A stretch of DNA of 40,864 nucleotides from an uncultured Lachnospiraceae bacterium. Its GTDB lineage: Bacteria > Bacillota > Clostridia > Lachnospirales > Lachnospiraceae. Positions 8,949 through 17,094 of this stretch are shown here, piece after piece. The notes below the pieces were generated by a model that worked only from the letters and a program-made list of their open reading frames with translations, was not told the origin of the DNA and searched no databases. A program made the position numbers and the translations under genes. The stretch lies in the NCBI GenBank assembly GCA_934432885.1, contig CAKRYY010000028.1, forward strand, positions 1-40,864, in the 5' to 3' direction. The stretch's first letter is position 1. Every line of letters begins with the position of its first letter.

Positions 8949-10412
8949 TTATTTGCCCTCCCCACACTTCGCAAAAGCGCCTCTTGCGTTTTCATAAGCA
9001 AAGGCTGCATTTAACAGCTTCTTTTCTGCAAAGCAGTCACCAATCAGCTGCACGCCGATTGGCAGCCCTTCACTATCCATGCCGCAGGGAAGCACGATTC
9101 CCGGCAGGCCTGCCAGATTGACGGAAACTGTATAAATATCGCCCAGATACATCTTAATCGGGTCCTCCAGGCTGCTGCCAAGCGCAGGCGCAGTTGTAGG
9201 AGCCGCCGGTCCGAGAATCAGGTCATATTTGGAAAATGCCTCGTCAAATGCACGTTTTATCAGCGCCTTAACACGCAGCGCCTTTAAATAGTACGCATCG
9301 TAATAGCCAGAGCTGAGTACGAAGGAGCCAAGCATGATTCTGCGCTTTACCTCCGCGCCAAAGCCCTCAGAGCGGGTCTTTTTATACATATCATGCAGAC
9401 CTTCGCAGTCCTGCGCCCGGTATCCGTATTTAATGCCGTCAAACCGCTCCAGATTGGAGCTTGCCTCTGCCGCTGCAATCGTATAATAAGCAGGAATTGC
9501 ATAATCTACAAGGCTTAAATCAAATTCCTCCACCAAAGCGCCCATGCTCTTTAACGTATCGGCTGCCGCCAGTACGCTGCTGCGCACCTCGCCTGCCAGT
9601 CCCTCTTTAAAATAATCCCTGACAATACCAATCCGCAGTCCCTTTACATCCCCGGTAAGCGCGCTCATAAAATCTGTATCATCCCGCTTCATGGAAGTGG
9701 AATCCTTCTTATCATAAGAAGAGATTGCCTCTAAGACTGCGGCACAGTCCGTAACATCCTTTCCAAGCGGTCCTATCTGATCCAGAGAGGAGCCGTAAGC
9801 AATGAGTCCATAGCGGGAAACAGTTCCATAGGTAGGCTTCATGCCGACTACGCCGCAGAAGGAAGCAGGCTGTCTGATAGAGCCGCCGGTATCGGAGCCA
9901 AGCGCGGCAAAACATTCATCTGCCGCCACAGCAGCGGCAGAGCCGCCGGAGGAGCCGCCCGGCACATGGGTTTCCTTCCAGGGATTTTTTGTTACGCCAA
10001 ATGCTGAAGTCTCCGTTGTGGAGCCCATCGCAAATTCATCCATATTGGTTTTTCCAAGAATGACTGCGCCCGCCTCCATCAGCTTCTGCACAGCCTCCGC
10101 CGTATAGGTCGGCACAAAATTTCCAAGAATTTTAGAGGAGCAGGTCGTAAGCAGCCCTTTGGTGCACATATTGTCCTTTACCGCCATCGGAACGCCTGCA
10201 AGCGGTCCGGTAAGAGTGCCCTCATCAATCGCCTTCTGCACCCGCTGCGCTTCTGCCAGCGCGCCCTTTTCGTCCACTGTTACATAGCAGTTTAACCGTT
10301 CCTCTTTTTCTGCAATCACAGCAAGCGACGCTTTTACCGCTTCTTCAACCGACACTTCTCTTTTTTTAATTGCCGCGCTAAGTGACACGGCTGTCATATC
10401 TATCAGCTTCAT
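8949..10412 (-). CDS. gatA: Asp-tRNA(Asn)/Glu-tRNA(Gln) amidotransferase subunit A
   Basis: A 487-residue amidase-signature enzyme. It releases ammonia from glutamine and channels it to GatB. The Ser-cisSer-Lys triad is visible as Lys79 (AVKDN), Ser154 (PGGSSGGS) and Ser178 (DTGGSIRQP), matching the numbering known for Staphylococcus GatA. The Gln-binding region and C-terminal lobe are intact. It follows gatC by 11 bases. GatCAB is needed where GlnRS and/or AsnRS is missing. Confidence 0.97.
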   Translation of the reverse strand: MKLIDMTAVSLSAAIKKREVSVEEAVKASLAVIAEKEERLNCYVTVDEKGALAEAQRVQKAIDEGTLTGPLAGVPMAVKDNMCTKGLLTTCSSKILGNFVPTYTAEAVQKLMEAGAVILGKTNMDEFAMGSTTETSAFGVTKNPWKETHVPGGSSGGSAAAVAADECFAALGSDTGGSIRQPASFCGVVGMKPTYGTVSRYGLIAYGSSLDQIGPLGKDVTDCAAVLEAISSYDKKDSTSMKRDDTDFMSALTGDVKGLRIGIVRDYFKEGLAGEVRSSVLAAADTLKSMGALVEEFDLSLVDYAIPAYYTIAAAEASSNLERFDGIKYGYRAQDCEGLHDMYKKTRSEGFGAEVKRRIMLGSFVLSSGYYDAYYLKALRVKALIKRAFDEAFSKYDLILGPAAPTTAPALGSSLEDPIKMYLGDIYTVSVNLAGLPGIVLPCGMDSEGLPIGVQLIGDCFAEKKLLNAAFAYENARGAFAKCGEGK

Positions 10413-10423
10413 CGATTTCTCCT

Positions 10424-10717
10424 CTATTCAAACGTCCTCGGCACAACAAACATACCATCCTTTTCGCCGGGTGCATTTGCAAGAATTTCCTCCCGCATAT
10501 CGACGCCCGTCACAATATCCTCACGCAGCACATTTTCCACAGAAAAGACGTGGGACATAGGCTCTACGCCTGTCGTATCCAGTTCGCCCAGCTGGTCAAT
10601 ATAATCCAGCATCCTTCCCATATCCTTCTTTGCCGCCTCTTTTTCCTCGCCGGAAAGCTCCAGCTTTGCAAGGATTCCTACATATTCAATCGTTTCATCT
10701 GAAATGATATTCGCCAT
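10424..10717 (-). CDS. gatC: Asp-tRNA(Asn)/Glu-tRNA(Gln) amidotransferase subunit C
   Basis: A 97-residue GatC, the small belt subunit that stabilises GatA-GatB. Typical features are the N-terminal helices (ISDETIEYVGILAKLELSGEE), the internal LDYIDQLGELDTTGVEPMSHV and the C-terminal extended segment with RED. It is 14 bases downstream of aspS and 11 bases upstream of gatA, inside the transamidation operon. Confidence 0.95.
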   Translation of the reverse strand: MANIISDETIEYVGILAKLELSGEEKEAAKKDMGRMLDYIDQLGELDTTGVEPMSHVFSVENVLREDIVTGVDMREEILANAPGEKDGMFVVPRTFE

Positions 10718-10731
10718 CTTTTTCTCTCCCG

Positions 10732-12483
10732 TCAGTCTCTGACCTTGATATGAACCTCTCTAAGCTGCTGCTCTGTAACCGTATTCGGTGCGCCGCACAT
10801 CAGATCCTGCGCGTTGCCGTTCATTGGAAATGCAATTACTTCCCGGATATTTTCCTCTCCCCGAAGCAGCATAATCATTCTGTCTACGCCGGGCGCCATG
10901 CCTGCGTGTGGCGGCGCTCCAAACTGAAATGCCTGATAGAGCGCTCCAAACTTTGTACGCAGCGTTTCTTCGTCATAGCCAGCGATTTCAAAGGCTTTTA
11001 CCATAATATCAATATCGTGGTTGCGCACAGCACCGGAGGAAAGTTCTACACCGTTGCAGACAATATCGTACTGATATGCCAGAATATCGTAAGGGTCTTT
11101 CTCCATCAGCGCCTTTAAGCCGCCCTGCGGCATGGAAAACGGATTGTGCGTAAAGCCCGGTTTTTTGGTCTCCGCATCCGGCTCATACATCGGAAAATCG
11201 TTGACGTAGCAGAAACGGAACGCATTCTTCTCATACAAATCCAGTCTTTTTCCAAGCTCGTTCCGAAGCTGTCCGGCATAATAATTTGCCCGTTCCTCTT
11301 TATCCGCAATAAAGAAAATCGTATCGCCCGCTGTAAGCTGTGCAAGCTGCAAAAGCTCTTTTTTCAGCTCATCCGGGATAAATTTGTCAATCGGCCCTTT
11401 ATAGGAAAGGTCCTCATCAACCTCAAGATAACCAAGTCCGCCCATGCCAAGCCCTGTTGCAAAGGAAAGCAGCTTTTCATGGAAGCCCTTTGACATGTCC
11501 GCATGTACCTTAATCGCCCGCACCGTCTTTTTCAAAAACGGCTTAAAGGTACATTTCTGGAAAAAGTCTGTTACATCTATAATACGCAGCGGATTGCGCA
11601 AATCCGGTTTGTCGCAGCCAAATTCCAGCATCGCCTGCTTGTAGCTGATGATTGGATACGGCGCCTGTGTTACCTGCGCGCCCTCTGGTGCAAACTTATT
11701 GAAGGTTTCCGTCAGCACTTCTTCGCCTACACGGAAAACATCCTCCTGTGTTGCAAAGCTCATTTCAAAATCAAGCTGATAAAATTCTCCCGGAGAACGG
11801 TCCGCCCGCGCATCCTCATCCCTGAAGCACGGCGCAATCTGGAAGTATTTGTCAAAGCCGGATACCATCAAAAGCTGCTTGTACTGCTGCGGCGCCTGCG
11901 GCAGTGCGTAGAATTTTCCCTTAAATTTACGTGAGGGAACAATGTAGTCTCTCGCACCCTCCGGTGAGGACGCGCACAGAATCGGAGTCTGGATTTCAAG
12001 GAATCCCATCTGCGTCATCTTCTCCCGCAAAAAGCTGATTACCTTTGAGCGGAAAATCATGTTGTCCCTTACCTTTGCATTGCGCAAATCCAGATACCTG
12101 TATTTTAATCTGACGTCCTCTCTCGTTTCCTTTGAGGTCATAATTTCAAAGGGGAGCTGCTGGTATACCTTGCCGAGCATGGTAATGGAAGCCGCTTCAA
12201 GCTCAATAGTGCCTGTAGGAATCTTCGGATTATAGGTCTCCTCATCCCGCTTCTCAATCAATCCCTCTACAGAAATACAGTTTTCCTTGGTGATTCCCTT
12301 CAAAAGCGAGGTGTCGCGCAGCACGACCTGTAAAACGCCGTACATATCACGCAGGTCCAAAAACGAAACGCCGCCGTGATCCCGGATATTTTCCACCCAG
12401 CCTGCTGCGCGAATCGTTCTGCCGATGTCGCTTTCTTTCAATTCGCCTATTGTTACGGTTCTGTAAATGTTTTCTGTTTTCAT
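10732..12483 (-). CDS. aspS: Aspartyl-tRNA synthetase, probably non-discriminating
   Basis: A 583-residue bacterial-type class IIb AspRS: N-terminal OB anticodon domain (about 8-110), the catalytic core with motif 2 (FRDEDARADRSPGEFYQLDFEM) split by the GAD insertion, and motif 3 GMAPGVDRMIML near the C-terminus. His36 in IRDHGG occupies the position (His31 in Pseudomonas) known to mark non-discriminating AspRS; discriminating E. coli AspRS has Leu30. The second marker (Gly81 region) reads RDEETYN, so the markers disagree. Co-location with gatCAB supports charging tRNA-Asn with Asp for transamidation. RBS is GAGAGGAG. It is controlled by the T-box at 12564-12846. Confidence 0.95.
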   Translation of the reverse strand: MKTENIYRTVTIGELKESDIGRTIRAAGWVENIRDHGGVSFLDLRDMYGVLQVVLRDTSLLKGITKENCISVEGLIEKRDEETYNPKIPTGTIELEAASITMLGKVYQQLPFEIMTSKETREDVRLKYRYLDLRNAKVRDNMIFRSKVISFLREKMTQMGFLEIQTPILCASSPEGARDYIVPSRKFKGKFYALPQAPQQYKQLLMVSGFDKYFQIAPCFRDEDARADRSPGEFYQLDFEMSFATQEDVFRVGEEVLTETFNKFAPEGAQVTQAPYPIISYKQAMLEFGCDKPDLRNPLRIIDVTDFFQKCTFKPFLKKTVRAIKVHADMSKGFHEKLLSFATGLGMGGLGYLEVDEDLSYKGPIDKFIPDELKKELLQLAQLTAGDTIFFIADKEERANYYAGQLRNELGKRLDLYEKNAFRFCYVNDFPMYEPDAETKKPGFTHNPFSMPQGGLKALMEKDPYDILAYQYDIVCNGVELSSGAVRNHDIDIMVKAFEIAGYDEETLRTKFGALYQAFQFGAPPHAGMAPGVDRMIMLLRGEENIREVIAFPMNGNAQDLMCGAPNTVTEQQLREVHIKVRD

Positions 12484-12563
12484 AAAAGGCTCCTCTCTGT
12501 TTGCTATAAACTGCGCATCTTATTTTCAGGTAATGGAAATTTCCTCCAAATTTCCTGTTACAC

Positions 12564-12597
12564 AAAAAAATCCCGGAATGTTAAAAAACATTCCGGG
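12564..12597 (-). terminator. T-box-controlled terminator
   Basis: The minus-strand hairpin CCCGGAATGTT (reading 12597 to 12587) with AACATTCCGGG (12582-12572), followed by seven Ts (12570-12564). It lies about 80 bases upstream of the aspS start and is exclusive with the T-box antiterminator. Confidence 0.93.
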
Positions 12598-12846
12598 ACG
12601 GGAAATCAAACTACCCGCGGTACCACCCGCATTGATAAGCCGACATTTCCAACAAAATGTATAACCGCCTTATCCTCTCTTAACGCTTAACGCGCGTATC
12701 ACGTATGCCCCTACTGACATGACTTCTTTCAGAACATCTGCTCCAGAGTGTTCCCTTCGCTGATTCCCACAAGCGGCGCTCTCAGTCGGTGACGCCACAT
12801 TCCTGTCGTTTTCCACAGCAAGAGTCTCTTTCACTGCATTTTCTTT
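12564..12846 (-). promoter_or_regulatory. T-box riboswitch of aspS-gatCAB
   Basis: The minus-strand leader carries the signature T-box GGGTGGTACCGCGG (12628-12615), whose UGGN bulge pairs with uncharged tRNA CCA. A terminator (12597-12564) follows directly. Stem I lies at about 12835-12740, with the distal GUGGCG/CGCCGC helix and an AG-rich bulge (ACTGAGAGCG). On its 3' side, GGGAACAC at 12755-12748 is the best specifier candidate and contains overlapping GAA (Glu) and AAC (Asn) triplets. No GAC (Asp) was found there. Uncharged tRNA would favour the antiterminator and raise transamidation. The specifier placement comes from hand folding. Confidence 0.93.
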
Positions 12847-12850
12847 TTTG

Positions 12851-15745
12851 TTATGTTAGCACATGGTTTCCCGAATTGCAAGAAAATATTTCAATTTCTT
12901 TTGCAACATTTCGAAGCTCTACGCCGTCATAGGTGCGGAGCAGCACCTTATCATTTTTGTACAGAAGCACAAACGCCATCGAAAACCGCACCTTGACTGC
13001 CTCCTGTCCCTCCCGCATCAGTGTGCGCAGGTTAATCTGCTTGTAATCCTTTTTCCTGAAAATGGCACATCTGCCAATTTTCTTATACCTGCCCTTTTCA
13101 TCCCGTTCAAAAACAGTGACATGCTCAAGAAGCAGGCAGACAAGCAGCCAGAACAGACCACAGAGAAGCGCCGCAAGCCAGACGGAGTACAAAACCTTCT
13201 GAGAAAGCGACAGCAGACGCCTGCTCTTTTTCTGTGCATCCATATCCGGCTTTTGGGTCCTTATTTCTTTCTCTCCACTGTCCTGCTCCCCGGCTTCTGC
13301 CCAAAGCGCAGTTTCAAGAACAGCCGGTACTTTATCCGGATTTTTCCACCTGCTTTTTTCTCCCAGACTGTCATCTGCCACAATTCTTTTTGATGAATCC
13401 TTTTCAGGAGCCTTTTTCCCTGTATTTTTTCCAGAAAACGGCGAATCTGCTACCGGAAAAATATCTGCTTCCAAAATGTCTTTCAGCTCTCCTGCTTCCT
13501 CCGGTCCACCTGCTGTATCATCGGGATTTTTTAAAGCGCCATCTTCTGCACCCTTCTCTCCTGTATTTTTTCCTGCGCCGTCATCTCCTGATTTATCAGA
13601 ATGACCGCCGCCGGAGTTTTCCCCTGACGACTCCTTTTTATCATGTAAAAGCCGGACTGTCTGCTCCCTGACATTGCCGAGTGCATCCTTTACCCATACG
13701 GTATAACTGCCCTCCTGCGATACTGTCAGCCTGTTTTTACTTCCATAGCAGCTTCCGTCAAAGGAATATGCCTCCTGCGCCAGTCCGCAGCCCGGCGTGC
13801 CGTCCGGCTGCAAATCCTTTGCACAGATTAGAAATTCCATGCTTCCGTCATACCATTTTCCCTGCTTTTCCATTGTTACCACAGGCGCGGTTGTATCAAT
13901 CCAGTCTACCTTACAGACCGCTTCTCTCTCATTGCCAGCCTTATCCCGAAGCAGACAGTGATACTCTCCATTTTGGGACGCCATAATAGTATTTTCCGCA
14001 CTCCAGCTTCCGAGAACTTTTGTCTCCTCTGGCGCTTTTGCTTCTTCTGTCTCCTCTGGCGCTTTTGCTTCTTCTGCTGCTTTTGCCGCTTTTACTTCTT
14101 TTGCCTCTGTTTCTTCCTCTTTTGTCAGATTCTCCGGCGCTTTCCAGAAATATGGATTATCCGCAAGCCCAGAGCAGCCGTCCTTTTCCGTCTTTGGCAT
14201 ATCGCTTCCCTGTGCGGTAAGCAGCACTGCTTTTCTTGTCCACTCCTTTGTCTCCGGCACAAGGCTGAGCGTAGGCAGGAGCCTGTCAATATTGGAAACC
14301 ACTATGGTTTCTGTGCTTTCATTTCCCGCCGCATCGCGTATCTTACAGGTATATGTGCCGTTTTCTGATACCAGAAGGGTATTCTGGCTCGTCCACACAT
14401 CGCCGCCTGCTGCATCCTTTTCCCAGGAAAAGCAGTCTGATGGAAGGCTGACGCTCTGCCCTGCTGCCCGCGCTGTAATCAGCACGCTCTCCTTGGTCCA
14501 GCCACCCTCTGCTGACAGAATCAGCTCTGGAAATAAGGCAAGCGTCTCGATTACAATTCTTCCCTCACTGCTGCCGCCGTTTTGATAAACGATGCCGGAA
14601 AGCCTTGCTGTATCTGCGTAGCTGCTGCCCCCGCAATGCGCACTGCCGCCGTAGTAGCCGCCTCCGCCGCCTTCCTCACTTCCATAGAGCCGCCTGCCAT
14701 TGTAGCTGTTATTGTCCGCACTGCTGCCAGAGGTTTCCTTATTTGCACCGCCTCCGCCGCCCGCCACCAGTATCTGATTGCCAACAGCCGTACCGCCCAG
14801 CCGAATATCCGTTGCGCCTCCGCCGCTGCCATGCGTCCAGTACCTTCCATGATTTCCAAGCTGTCTCTCGTCATAACCGCTGGCTGCACCGCCGTTAAAG
14901 CCGCCTGCATTGCCGGACGGGCTTCCGTGTGAGCATCTTCCGCCTCCGCTTCCGCTGCCGCCCACATACAGATAGAGTATCTCGCCTTTCTTAAGCTTCA
15001 GTTCACCCCGTACCATGCTGCCCCTTCCGCCCGGCAGACTGTCTCCGGGACGGTTTTGTCCCCCGCCGGGCGCGCCATAGCAGCTAAGCCTGTAGCTTCC
15101 CGCTGCCGGAGCCTTAAAGGTCTGCATGCTTCCCGTATAGCCATAGGTGACACTTTTTCCTGTGCCATCTACCGTCTGTACTGCGACTTTGGAAAACATC
15201 CATTTATTTTCCGGCTCTTCGTTTTCTGACATGTATGTCATTTCTTGCAGTCCACTCTCATTTTCTGCATTTTCAGAATCGCCTGCCTTATCTTCTTTTT
15301 CTTCTGTCCGTCCAGTTTCCGTCACCTCTATCGCCTCTTGGACTTCTGTTTTATCTTCTGTCTCTTTATTCTCAGCCTCTTTGGGCGACTCCCGTTCTGA
15401 CGGCTTCTGTGTTTCTTCTTGTGCTGTCTTTTCCGGCTGTTCCTGCGTCTCTTTTGGCGGCTGCTTCTCTGACGGCTTCTGTGGTTCTTTTTGTGCCGCC
15501 TTTTCCGGCTGCTCCTCGCCGTCCGCCGTTTCTTCCCCGGCTTTTAAAGCTGCCGTCTCCTGTATTTCTGTCTGCTGCACTTCCGCCTGCTGCTCTATCC
15601 GCTGTACTTCTGCCTGTACCTCCGCCTGCATTATCGTATCTGTATCGTTTTGCGCCTGTGCACGTATGCAGCTCCCGGAAAAAGGGTACAAAAAAGAAAG
15701 GGTTATGGCTGCCATACACATAACCAGCTTTATCTGTTTTCTCAA
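12851..15745 (-). CDS. Membrane-anchored surface protein with ALK/LTK-like glycine-rich domain
   Basis: A 964-residue protein starting at TTG 15745 with GGAGG 9 bases upstream. It has a signal peptide (1-31) and an acidic Gln/Glu/Lys/Pro stalk (about 38-180) containing a duplicated 24-residue unit starting QPEK at 79 and 103. Residues 205-402 are a glycine-rich domain (FKAPAAGSYRLSCYGA, GGRGSMVRGELKLKKGE, AGGFNGG, GGGATDIRL, LVAGGGGG) like the extracellular glycine-rich domain of ALK/LTK receptors (PF12810 type). Three Ig-like modules end in SENGTYTCKIRDAAGN, SQNGEYHCLLRDKAGN and SQEGSYTVWVKDALGN. A Ser/Asp-rich linker, one membrane span (852-873) and a basic 90-residue cytoplasmic tail complete it. 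The ligand is unknown. No adjoining sortase or secretion gene is seen. Confidence 0.85.
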   Translation of the reverse strand: MRKQIKLVMCMAAITLSFLYPFSGSCIRAQAQNDTDTIMQAEVQAEVQRIEQQAEVQQTEIQETAALKAGEETADGEEQPEKAAQKEPQKPSEKQPPKETQEQPEKTAQEETQKPSERESPKEAENKETEDKTEVQEAIEVTETGRTEEKEDKAGDSENAENESGLQEMTYMSENEEPENKWMFSKVAVQTVDGTGKSVTYGYTGSMQTFKAPAAGSYRLSCYGAPGGGQNRPGDSLPGGRGSMVRGELKLKKGEILYLYVGGSGSGGGRCSHGSPSGNAGGFNGGAASGYDERQLGNHGRYWTHGSGGGATDIRLGGTAVGNQILVAGGGGGANKETSGSSADNNSYNGRRLYGSEEGGGGGYYGGSAHCGGSSYADTARLSGIVYQNGGSSEGRIVIETLALFPELILSAEGGWTKESVLITARAAGQSVSLPSDCFSWEKDAAGGDVWTSQNTLLVSENGTYTCKIRDAAGNESTETIVVSNIDRLLPTLSLVPETKEWTRKAVLLTAQGSDMPKTEKDGCSGLADNPYFWKAPENLTKEEETEAKEVKAAKAAEEAKAPEETEEAKAPEETKVLGSWSAENTIMASQNGEYHCLLRDKAGNEREAVCKVDWIDTTAPVVTMEKQGKWYDGSMEFLICAKDLQPDGTPGCGLAQEAYSFDGSCYGSKNRLTVSQEGSYTVWVKDALGNVREQTVRLLHDKKESSGENSGGGHSDKSGDDGAGKNTGEKGAEDGALKNPDDTAGGPEEAGELKDILEADIFPVADSPFSGKNTGKKAPEKDSSKRIVADDSLGEKSRWKNPDKVPAVLETALWAEAGEQDSGEKEIRTQKPDMDAQKKSRRLLSLSQKVLYSVWLAALLCGLFWLLVCLLLEHVTVFERDEKGRYKKIGRCAIFRKKDYKQINLRTLMREGQEAVKVRFSMAFVLLYKNDKVLLRTYDGVELRNVAKEIEIFSCNSGNHVLT
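12853..12881 (-). promoter_or_regulatory. Promoter of the T-box leader
   Basis: On the minus strand TTGCAA (12881-12876), 17 bases and TAACAT (12858-12853). It lies within the last codons of the upstream surface-protein gene, so aspS has its own start even though no terminator separates the two genes. Confidence 0.55.
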
Positions 15746-15804
15746 TACAAAAAACCTCCTGTCATTAAATTTTCATAACCGCTTTGTTTTGGTGATTTTC
15801 CCGG

Positions 15805-15824
15805 GAAATACTGTGAAATACTGT
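15805..15824. repeat. Two tandem 10-bp repeats
   Basis: GAAATACTGT occurs twice head to tail about 60-80 bases upstream of the TTG start of the glycine-rich surface protein. A direct-repeat activator or repressor site is possible. The rest of 15746-15961 holds AT-rich sequence and the prfB terminator. Confidence 0.6.
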
Positions 15825-15886
15825 AATGTGAAAAATTTGATTTAGAATGATTTAGAATTTAAAATAATAGACTGCGTATACGCAAA

Positions 15887-15916
15887 GGACACAAAACAGC
15901 CGCCTGTTCTGTGTCC
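15887..15916 (-). terminator. Intrinsic terminator of secA-prfB
   Basis: On the minus strand GGACACAGAACAG and CTGTTTTGTGTCC form a 13-base stem with loop GCGG, followed by TTT. It lies 46 bases past the prfB stop. Confidence 0.8.
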
Positions 15917-15961
15917 CTATTATACGTTGCTATTTCGCTTTTGTAAACCGAGCCATTTTTC

Positions 15962-17084
15962 CTATTCGCCCTGTTTTTCTCCTGTGTTAATCCATTTCAG
16001 ATACGCATTGATGAAAAGGTCAATCGCGCCATCCATAACGGCATCCACATTTGAGGATTCTGCGCCTGTACGATGATCCTTTACCATCGTATACGGCTGC
16101 ATGACATAAGAGCGAATCTGATTGCCCCAGCCGATTTCCTTGACCTCGCCGCGGATACCGGAAAGCTTCTGCTCATTCTCTTCCTGTCTGAGCAGATAGA
16201 GCTTTGCCTTCAACATCTGCATCGCCTTGTCCTTATTCTGGTGCTGGCTCCGCTCATTCTGGCACTGTACCACGATTCCAGTCGGCAGATGCGTAATACG
16301 GATTGCCGAGGAGGTCTTATTGATATGCTGACCGCCCGCACCGCTGCTTCGATAGGTATCAATGCGGAGGTCCTCTTCATTGATTTCTACATCCAGCTCC
16401 TCTTCAATATCCGGCATAACGTCCAAAGATACGAAGGAGGTCTGCCGTTTGCCCTGCGCATTGAACGGAGAAATCCGCACAAGCCTGTGCACACCCTTTT
16501 CGGACTTGAGATAACCGTAGGCATTTTCGCCGTTAATCTGGAATGTTACGGACTTGATGCCCGCCTCGTCACCCTCCAGATAATCCAGTACCTCTATCGA
16601 ATAGCCCTTTTTCTCAGCCCATCTTGTATACATGCGGTAGAGCATACCTGCCCAGTCGCAGCTTTCTGTGCCGCCCGCGCCTGCATTCAGCTTCAGAATT
16701 GCATTATTCTTATCATATTCGCCGGATAAGAGAGTGCTGATGCGAAGTGTTTCCAGCTTTTCAATAAAGGCATCCAGTTCCTGTCTCGTCTCGGGAATAA
16801 TATCGGCGTCCTCTGTCTCGTAGCCCATCTCAATCAGCGTTTCAATATCCTCATACTGTGAGGTAAGCCCGTCGCAGACGCCAACAAGGTCTTTTAAATT
16901 TTTCAGTTCCTTCATCTTCTGGTTGGAATAGTCGGGATTATCCCAAAAGCCCGGCGCTTCCATTTCCATTTCCAGCTCTTCGATTCTCTTTGCCTTACCA
17001 GCAAGGTCAAAGTGAATCCCTCACTTCCGCTAATGGAGTTTCATAAGCCTGTAATTCGGCTTTCATCTGATCTAATTCTACCAA
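15962..17084 (-). CDS. prfB: Peptide chain release factor 2 with programmed +1 frameshift
   Basis: RF2 releases peptides at UGA and UAA. The reading frame starts at TTG 17084 (AGGTGA just upstream). It runs 25 codons (VELDQMKAELQAYETPLAEV...) to an in-frame TGA at 17009-17007 in the context CTT TGA C. It continues in the +1 frame as DLAGKAKRIEELEMEMEAPGFW. An SD-like AGGGA sits just upstream of CTT, as in the known autoregulatory frameshift, where low RF2 promotes shifting. The product is about 373 residues, with the SPF anticodon-like motif (RISPFNAQGK) and the catalytic GGQ (GAGGQHINKT). Starting at the internal ATG 16969 would miss the N-terminal domain. It lies 10 bases after secA. Confidence 0.96.
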
Positions 17085-17094
17085 TTAACGTCAC

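Noticed and set aside
14551..14967. Ala-rich minus-strand frame in another phase
   Set aside because: It is a frame shadow of the glycine-rich coding sequence (GGN read as NGG and so on).
17007..17009. In-frame TGA in prfB as a pseudogene sign
   Set aside because: It is the conserved programmed frameshift site of RF2, and the rest of the gene is intact.
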